Shown here piece by piece: positions 58,697 to 64,000 of a stretch of DNA of 64,000 nt; the first letter of the stretch is position 1, and each line of letters opens with the position of its first letter. The DNA comes from Comamonadaceae bacterium. Its GTDB lineage: Bacteria > Pseudomonadota > Gammaproteobacteria > Burkholderiales > Burkholderiaceae_C. Position numbers and translations under genes: made by a program. The stretch covers positions 124,001-188,000 of the forward strand of contig CANFXC010000001.1 of NCBI GenBank assembly GCA_947450765.1. The letters run 5' to 3'. The notes under the pieces were generated by a model, which was given only the letters and a program-made list of their open reading frames with translations, ran no database searches and was not told where the DNA came from.

Positions 58697-58756
58697 AAAG
58701 CGGCCACGTCCCTTTTGAGCTGAATCATTCACCTCCATCGATATGAACACTCCATC

Positions 58757-59791
58757 ATGAGCAGGACTATGAACCCATTGCAATCTATCAACGCGGTTTC
58801 CCGTGGCCTCAGCAACGCTCTGAAGAGAATCGTGCAGGATCAATCTTGCTTACTGATGACGATATTTTTATTCGGATCCTTCTCCGCACACGCGGCATGG
58901 CCTGAGAAACCAATTCGAATTGTGGTGCCCTTTGTGCCTGGCGGTGCAGCAGACAGCGCAGCACGTTTGATGGCTCCAAGCCTACAAAAGCGCTTGGGTC
59001 AGCCCGTGGTGATTGAAAACAGAGCGGGGGCGGGGGCGACGATCGGTACGTCAGCAGTAGCGACTGCACCACCCGATGGGTACACCTTGTTGATGGGGAG
59101 CGCGAGCAACGCTATCAGCAACGCGATTCAAAGCAAGCTGCCTTACGTCTTTGAGCGCGATCTGGTCCCGGTGATGCTGGTCGCAGAAATTCCGGGCGTC
59201 GTCGTTGTACCCAGCAAACTGCCCGTTAAAAACATCAAAGAGCTCATCGCCTACGCAAAGACCCACCAAGATGACATGAGCTACGGCTCGCCCGGGTACG
59301 GCACCAGCGTTCATCTCGCGGGAGAGTTATTCCAAAGCATGACCGGAACGTCCATGGTTCACGTGCCCTACAAGGGCGCCTCGGCCGCCATGACGGATTT
59401 ACTGGGAATGCGTTTGCAACTCATGTTTCCAGCACTCGCAGCAGCGCAGCCGCACATTCAAGCGGGGAATCTACGCGCACTGGCTGTGACAACACGCAAG
59501 CGTTCAGTCTTAGCGCCGGATTTACCCACCGTCCATGAAGCCGGGCTCGCAGGATTCGAGGTCGGTGCATGGATCGGATTTTTTGTACCCAAGGGCCTTG
59601 CCCCCGAGGTCATGACAGCCCTGCAACTCGCCATCGAAGACACCATGAAAGATGAAGAGCTGCAGCGCGCACTTTCTAAGTTAGGTATCGAGCCCACGCC
59701 CGCATCCGCACAGGTGCTGCGCGAAAAGGTCGAATCGGACACGCGCCGGTGGGAACAAGTCATTAAAAACAGAAAGATGCAAATTCAATGA
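58757..59791 (+). CDS. Bug/TctC family substrate-binding protein
   Basis: WPEKPIRIVVPFVPGGAADSAARLMAPSL..MSYGSPGYGTSVHLAGELFQSMTGTSMVHVPYKGASAAMTDLLGMRLQLMF. Confidence 0.93.
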   Translation: MSRTMNPLQSINAVSRGLSNALKRIVQDQSCLLMTIFLFGSFSAHAAWPEKPIRIVVPFVPGGAADSAARLMAPSLQKRLGQPVVIENRAGAGATIGTSAVATAPPDGYTLLMGSASNAISNAIQSKLPYVFERDLVPVMLVAEIPGVVVVPSKLPVKNIKELIAYAKTHQDDMSYGSPGYGTSVHLAGELFQSMTGTSMVHVPYKGASAAMTDLLGMRLQLMFPALAAAQPHIQAGNLRALAVTTRKRSVLAPDLPTVHEAGLAGFEVGAWIGFFVPKGLAPEVMTALQLAIEDTMKDEELQRALSKLGIEPTPASAQVLREKVESDTRRWEQVIKNRKMQIQ

Positions 59792-61368
59792 ATCCAAGCT
59801 CATCATCACCCTTGGCATCCCAGGCAAACTCCGTCAACAGCCAGACAGCCAACGACAATCGTTTAAAAGCCCAAGGACTGATCGACGCATTGGCTGCACC
59901 CGTTTTGCCGCACATCATTGACGGCAAGCCCTGCACCAGCATCGACGGACAGACATCGTCAAACCGCTCGCCTGTAGACGGCTCTGAACTTAATAAAACA
60001 GCTCTTGGCAGCGAGGCCGATGTCAGTGCGGCGAGTTTGTCGTCAAGCATCGCCTTTGAGGCTTGGCGTCTATGGCCCGCAGGAAGGCGGCGTGACGTGC
60101 TGCATGCCATCGCTGACAAACTTGAATCGAACGCAGAAGCCATTGCCCTGATTGAGACGGCAGATACAGGTCAACCGCTGCACTTCACGGGCAAGACCGC
60201 AACACGTGGCGCGGAGAACTTCCGCTACTTCGCGGATCTTTGCACGCGCGCCTCAGACGGTCATAGCTACCCAACGCCAACGCACCTGAATTACACGATG
60301 CGGGAGCCGATTGGCCCGATCGGTGCCATCACGCCTTGGAACATGCCTTTCATGTTGGCCACTTGGAAGATCGCACCGGCTCTAGCGGCAGGATGCACGG
60401 TAGTGCACAAACCTGCTGAATGGAGTCCGTTGACAGCAACGCTGCTGGCGAAGATCGCGCTTGAAGCCGGCTTACCCGCAGGCGTTCTGAACATCGTCCA
60501 AGGCATCGGTGATGGTGCCGGCAGTGCGTTGACACAGGACCCGCGAATCAAGGCAATCGCCTTTGTTGGCGGGACCAAGACCGGCTCGCGGATCATGGCC
60601 CAAGGTGCACCGAGTCTCAAGCGCGTTCACTTTGAGCTCGGCGGGAAAAGTCCGGTGGTGGTCTTTGACGACGCTGACTTGGATCGCGCCGTCGATGCCG
60701 TGGCCTTCATGATTTTTAGTTTGAACGGACAGCGATGTAACGCAGGATCGCGCCTGCTGGTGCAGCGCTCCATCCACGATCAGTTCGTTGAGAGGCTAGT
60801 CAAGCGGGCACAAAGTATTCGGGTCGGAGACCCCTTTGACCCTAACACCGAGGTCGGACCCCTGATTCACGGCGTTCAACTCGCCAAGGTGAAAGAGCAT
60901 TGCGACCGGGCCCAGCAAGCAGGCGCCACGGTTCACTGTGGTGGCGCCCCTATAGGCAACCCCTTACTGCACCCGCAAGGACATTGGTTCGCCCCAACAG
61001 TCGTTTCTGGAGTGACCGCCTCCATGGACATCGTCAGAGAGGAGGTCTTCGGTCCAGTACTCGCTGTTCTGCCGTTTGATGACGAGGCTGAAGCCTTGGC
61101 ACTCGCCAACGACAGCCGATACGGTTTGTCGACCTATCTTTGGACTAGCAACGTAGGCCGCGTCCATCGTTTAGCGCGGTCATTTCAGTCAGGCATGGTC
61201 TGGGTCAATACAGAAATTTCCCGTAATTTGTCTACGCCATTTGGCGGGATGAAGGACAGCGGCGTTGGCCGCGACGGTGGCGACTGGAGCTTCGACTTTT
61301 ACATGGAAACACGCAACGTGTGCATTGCCCTCGACGAGCACCGCATTCCAAAAATTGGAAAGAACTGA
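59788..61368 (+). CDS. NAD(P)-dependent aldehyde dehydrogenase
   Basis: PIGPIGAITPWNMPFMLATWKIAPALAAGCTVVHKPAEWSP, FVGGTKTGS, HFELGGKSPVVVFDDADLD, NGQRCNAGSR; ATGA overlap with upstream gene. Confidence 0.94.
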   Translation: MNPSSSSPLASQANSVNSQTANDNRLKAQGLIDALAAPVLPHIIDGKPCTSIDGQTSSNRSPVDGSELNKTALGSEADVSAASLSSSIAFEAWRLWPAGRRRDVLHAIADKLESNAEAIALIETADTGQPLHFTGKTATRGAENFRYFADLCTRASDGHSYPTPTHLNYTMREPIGPIGAITPWNMPFMLATWKIAPALAAGCTVVHKPAEWSPLTATLLAKIALEAGLPAGVLNIVQGIGDGAGSALTQDPRIKAIAFVGGTKTGSRIMAQGAPSLKRVHFELGGKSPVVVFDDADLDRAVDAVAFMIFSLNGQRCNAGSRLLVQRSIHDQFVERLVKRAQSIRVGDPFDPNTEVGPLIHGVQLAKVKEHCDRAQQAGATVHCGGAPIGNPLLHPQGHWFAPTVVSGVTASMDIVREEVFGPVLAVLPFDDEAEALALANDSRYGLSTYLWTSNVGRVHRLARSFQSGMVWVNTEISRNLSTPFGGMKDSGVGRDGGDWSFDFYMETRNVCIALDEHRIPKIGKN

Positions 61369-61376
61369 CTTCCTTT

Positions 61377-62945
61377 ATGAACACGACGACATCCACTCAA
61401 GCAGACTGCACTCAGCAAGCCAAGCGGCCGAATATTCTGTTCATCACCACCGACCAGCAGCGCGCAGATTGCATCGGCTATGAAAACCCCTTACTGAAAA
61501 CGCCGCACCTGGATGCACTGGCACGTGCGGGAACTCACTTTTCTAACTGCATCACGCCCAGCATTGTTTGCCAGCCAGCACGTGCCTCCATTTTGACTGG
61601 CAGCCTGCCATTGACGCATGGCGTTTGGGACAACGGAGTCGATCTTGATCCGGCCGTAGGGCAGCAAGGCATGGCGGCTAAGTTGGCCGCCAGTGGCTAC
61701 GCCACGGCATTCATAGGGAAGGCACATTTTTCTTCAAAGATCACCTTTGCGCCCACAGGCACACCTGAGTGCCGGAAAAGTGCGCCGGACTACCCTGACG
61801 ACTGGTTTGGTCCCTACATGGGTTTTGACCACGTCGAGCTAGCTGCTTTAGGGAAGTTCCATCGCAACCGTTTGCCACAGGACGCGCCGACCATTCATCG
61901 CTTCGAGCACTGGCTTTTGAGTCATCCTAACGCTTTGGAGTTATGGAAAAGCAGCTCTACAGAAGGCAGTGGCGCCGCGCAGACTTGGGATTCAGGCTTA
62001 CCTGCAGAGTGGCACAGCAGCGCCTGGGTGGCCGACCAAACTCTGGCTCTTTTACACAGTCGCAAGGACGAGGCTAAGCCCTTCTTCGCATGGGCCTCTT
62101 TCCCCGACCCACACCACCCTTTTGATTGCCCCGCGCCGTGGAACTCGATGTACGATCCGGCCGACATGGCGCTACCAGCGCACCGCACGCTCGACCTAGA
62201 CAAGCGGCCATGGTGGCACCGCGCCGCGCTGGAAGGTTCGCCGCAGATCGCTGACCCAGAGTTGGCCAAGTTCCGATCTGAAGGCTTCAAGGTACCGCCA
62301 CAAACAGACCAGCAACTCGCCGAGATGACGGCCAATTACTACGGCATGATCTCTCACGTTGATCACCATATTGGGCGCATTCTGGAAGGCCTGAAACAGG
62401 CAGGTCTGTCTGACAACACCCTCATCATTTTCGCCAGCGACCACGGCGACATGCTGGGAGATCACGGCCTGTACCTCAAGGGCCCGATGTTTTACGAGGG
62501 CGTTTTGCGGGTCCCCTTGATCGTCGCAGGCCCCGGGATTCCGGTTGATCAGACCATCGACACGCCCGTGTCCACGATCGACCTGGCCGCTACCTTGTTG
62601 CAAAGTGCGGGTCTGACCTGTGCCAGCGAGCAAAGCCGTTCACTGCACCCCGTGATGCACCGCAAGGAAACACGCGAATGCGCCTGGAGTGAGTGGCAAG
62701 TGCATCCGGCTCGGCTGGGCGTGGCCCTTGAGCTTCGGGCAGTGCGCACTGCAAGATACAGCTACACACTTGAACTCGGCTCGGGCAGCGGTGAACTGTA
62801 TGACTTGCAGAAAGACCCGCAGCAACTCGTCAACCGCTTTGATGATCCGGATTGGGGGGATGTGCGCACACACATGCAGGACTTGCTGATGGCGCGACCG
62901 GGCCCTGTGCGCGTGGTACAGACTGAGCCCGTAGGAATTGCCTGA
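61377..62945 (+). CDS. sulfatase family hydrolase (Cys-type formylglycine motif)
   Basis: RPNILFITTDQQRADCIGYENP; CQPARASILTG (CxPxR); IIFASDHGDMLGDHGLYLKGPMFYEGVLRVPLIVAGPG. Confidence 0.93.
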   Translation: MNTTTSTQADCTQQAKRPNILFITTDQQRADCIGYENPLLKTPHLDALARAGTHFSNCITPSIVCQPARASILTGSLPLTHGVWDNGVDLDPAVGQQGMAAKLAASGYATAFIGKAHFSSKITFAPTGTPECRKSAPDYPDDWFGPYMGFDHVELAALGKFHRNRLPQDAPTIHRFEHWLLSHPNALELWKSSSTEGSGAAQTWDSGLPAEWHSSAWVADQTLALLHSRKDEAKPFFAWASFPDPHHPFDCPAPWNSMYDPADMALPAHRTLDLDKRPWWHRAALEGSPQIADPELAKFRSEGFKVPPQTDQQLAEMTANYYGMISHVDHHIGRILEGLKQAGLSDNTLIIFASDHGDMLGDHGLYLKGPMFYEGVLRVPLIVAGPGIPVDQTIDTPVSTIDLAATLLQSAGLTCASEQSRSLHPVMHRKETRECAWSEWQVHPARLGVALELRAVRTARYSYTLELGSGSGELYDLQKDPQQLVNRFDDPDWGDVRTHMQDLLMARPGPVRVVQTEPVGIA

Positions 62946-63526
62946 TGACAACGACCTTGAACGTCGGCAGAACGTGTTCATTCTGGCTGGCCATCGTTCT
63001 AACTTTGGGACCACTGTCTGCGCATGCGCAATGCACGGGGATGTTGGAATCGCTAGACCGGTTGGAGTCAATGGTAAGTGCAGAAAACACCGCCCGCAAT
63101 GCGTTGGCAACGATCCGCCGCAACGCACAGGACTGGAAGAATCTGCTGCTGCGAGGTCGTGATGCCAACGAGCGCCAGACCATGCAGACCCGCTTTGACA
63201 CGCAGGCAAAAACCTATGTGGCTCGACTGTTGCACCTAAGGGACCAAATGAGTCAGCTCAGCCTAGCGCTTGATCGCCTAGACGTACTGGACCGGGAACA
63301 ACTCAAATTATTTGACAAGTACCGTGCGGCACTGGCGCGACACGGCGTGGACTCCTTAGAGGCTGCGGCAGCGGCAGACCGTGAAGTTCAAGGCGCGGAT
63401 GTCATCACCTTCAGGACACTTGAGCAGACCATTGAGGTGCTCTCTGCCAGCAACCTCACGCAGTTTCAAACAGTGCGTCAGAGCATGCGCAATTGCCAAG
63501 CCCTGAACACACCCACTCCAAAATAA
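62945..63526 (+). CDS. secreted alpha-helical protein of unknown function
   Basis: Signal peptide ending LSAHAQ; heptad-rich body; Cys near both mature termini; TGATG overlap with sulfatase. Confidence 0.8.
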   Translation: MTTTLNVGRTCSFWLAIVLTLGPLSAHAQCTGMLESLDRLESMVSAENTARNALATIRRNAQDWKNLLLRGRDANERQTMQTRFDTQAKTYVARLLHLRDQMSQLSLALDRLDVLDREQLKLFDKYRAALARHGVDSLEAAAAADREVQGADVITFRTLEQTIEVLSASNLTQFQTVRQSMRNCQALNTPTPK

Positions 63527-63534
63527 CACCCCCC

Positions 63535-64000
63535 ATGGAAACCAACTCAGCGCCTACGGGCGCGACATTGCTGATTGATGCGCTGGCAGCGCAAGGCGTC
63601 GACACCATTTTTTGCGTGCCCGGCGAAAGCTATCTGGCAGCCGTGAATGCGCTCTATGACCATCGTGACGACATTCAACTGGTTGTGTGCCGCCACGAAG
63701 GCTCAGCCACCTTCATGGCTGAGGCTCATGCGAAAGCGACTGGGCGGCCCGGGGTGTGCTTTGTAACGCGCGCGCCTGGTGCTACGCAAGCCTCTATTGG
63801 CTTACACACCGCTCACCAAGATTCGACCCCCTTGATACTTTTCATTGGTCAAGTCAGCCGTGACTTCATGGAGCGCGAAGCCTTTCAGGAAGTGGATTAC
63901 CGGCGCATGTTTGAGCCGGTGACGAAGTGGGTCGCGCAGATTGATGATCCAGCGCGAGTCCCGGAGATGGTGAGCCGGGCCTTCCATGTGGCGCTGTCCG
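63535..64000 (+). CDS. thiamine pyrophosphate-dependent enzyme (acetolactate synthase-like), N-terminal part, runs off window
   Basis: GATLLIDALAAQGVDTIFCVPGESYLAAVNALYD..VVCRHEGSATFMAEAHAKATGRPGVCFVTRAPGATQASIGLHTAHQDSTPLILFIGQV. Confidence 0.92.
   Translation, partial: METNSAPTGATLLIDALAAQGVDTIFCVPGESYLAAVNALYDHRDDIQLVVCRHEGSATFMAEAHAKATGRPGVCFVTRAPGATQASIGLHTAHQDSTPLILFIGQVSRDFMEREAFQEVDYRRMFEPVTKWVAQIDDPARVPEMVSRAFHVALS

Overview
The window reads as a Comamonadaceae-type betaproteobacterial chromosome segment (Polaromonas/Rhodoferax-like; inferred from gene content and protein style, not from a search). It is densely coding, and I saw no tRNA/rRNA, CRISPR array, prophage or intact IS. 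Main blocks: (i) housekeeping genes: apaH, rhlE, dcd, queDE, fkpB-like/ispH/serS, radC, Smr, trHb. (ii) A purine acquisition/catabolism block: guaD, add, BMP-family ABC importer, LysR, xdhAB, Nramp-like transporter, Tsx-like porin, and more distally puuD and xdhC. (iii) A tartrate block: ttuD-type kinase, tartrate-dehydratase-like enolase-superfamily enzyme, Bug/TctC protein, tartrate dehydrogenase, LysR. (iv) A maleate isomerase/Bug/two-subunit molybdo-hydroxylase block with a LysR. (v) A complete Cys-type formate dehydrogenase operon with accessory proteins. (vi) At the right edge, a LysR-linked catabolic operon: two Bug proteins, ALDH, sulfatase, secreted helical protein, TPP enzyme. Most noteworthy: a 15-codon leader ORF upstream of queE that overlaps a hairpin sequestering the queE Shine-Dalgarno; a good -24/-12 (sigma-54) promoter match upstream of the Tsx-like gene; the unassigned sulfatase/TPP operon with its perfect inverted-repeat operator candidate; and a 29-bp perfect inverted-repeat MITE/REP-like element at 40856-40933. 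All product calls are by reading protein motifs, without database searches.
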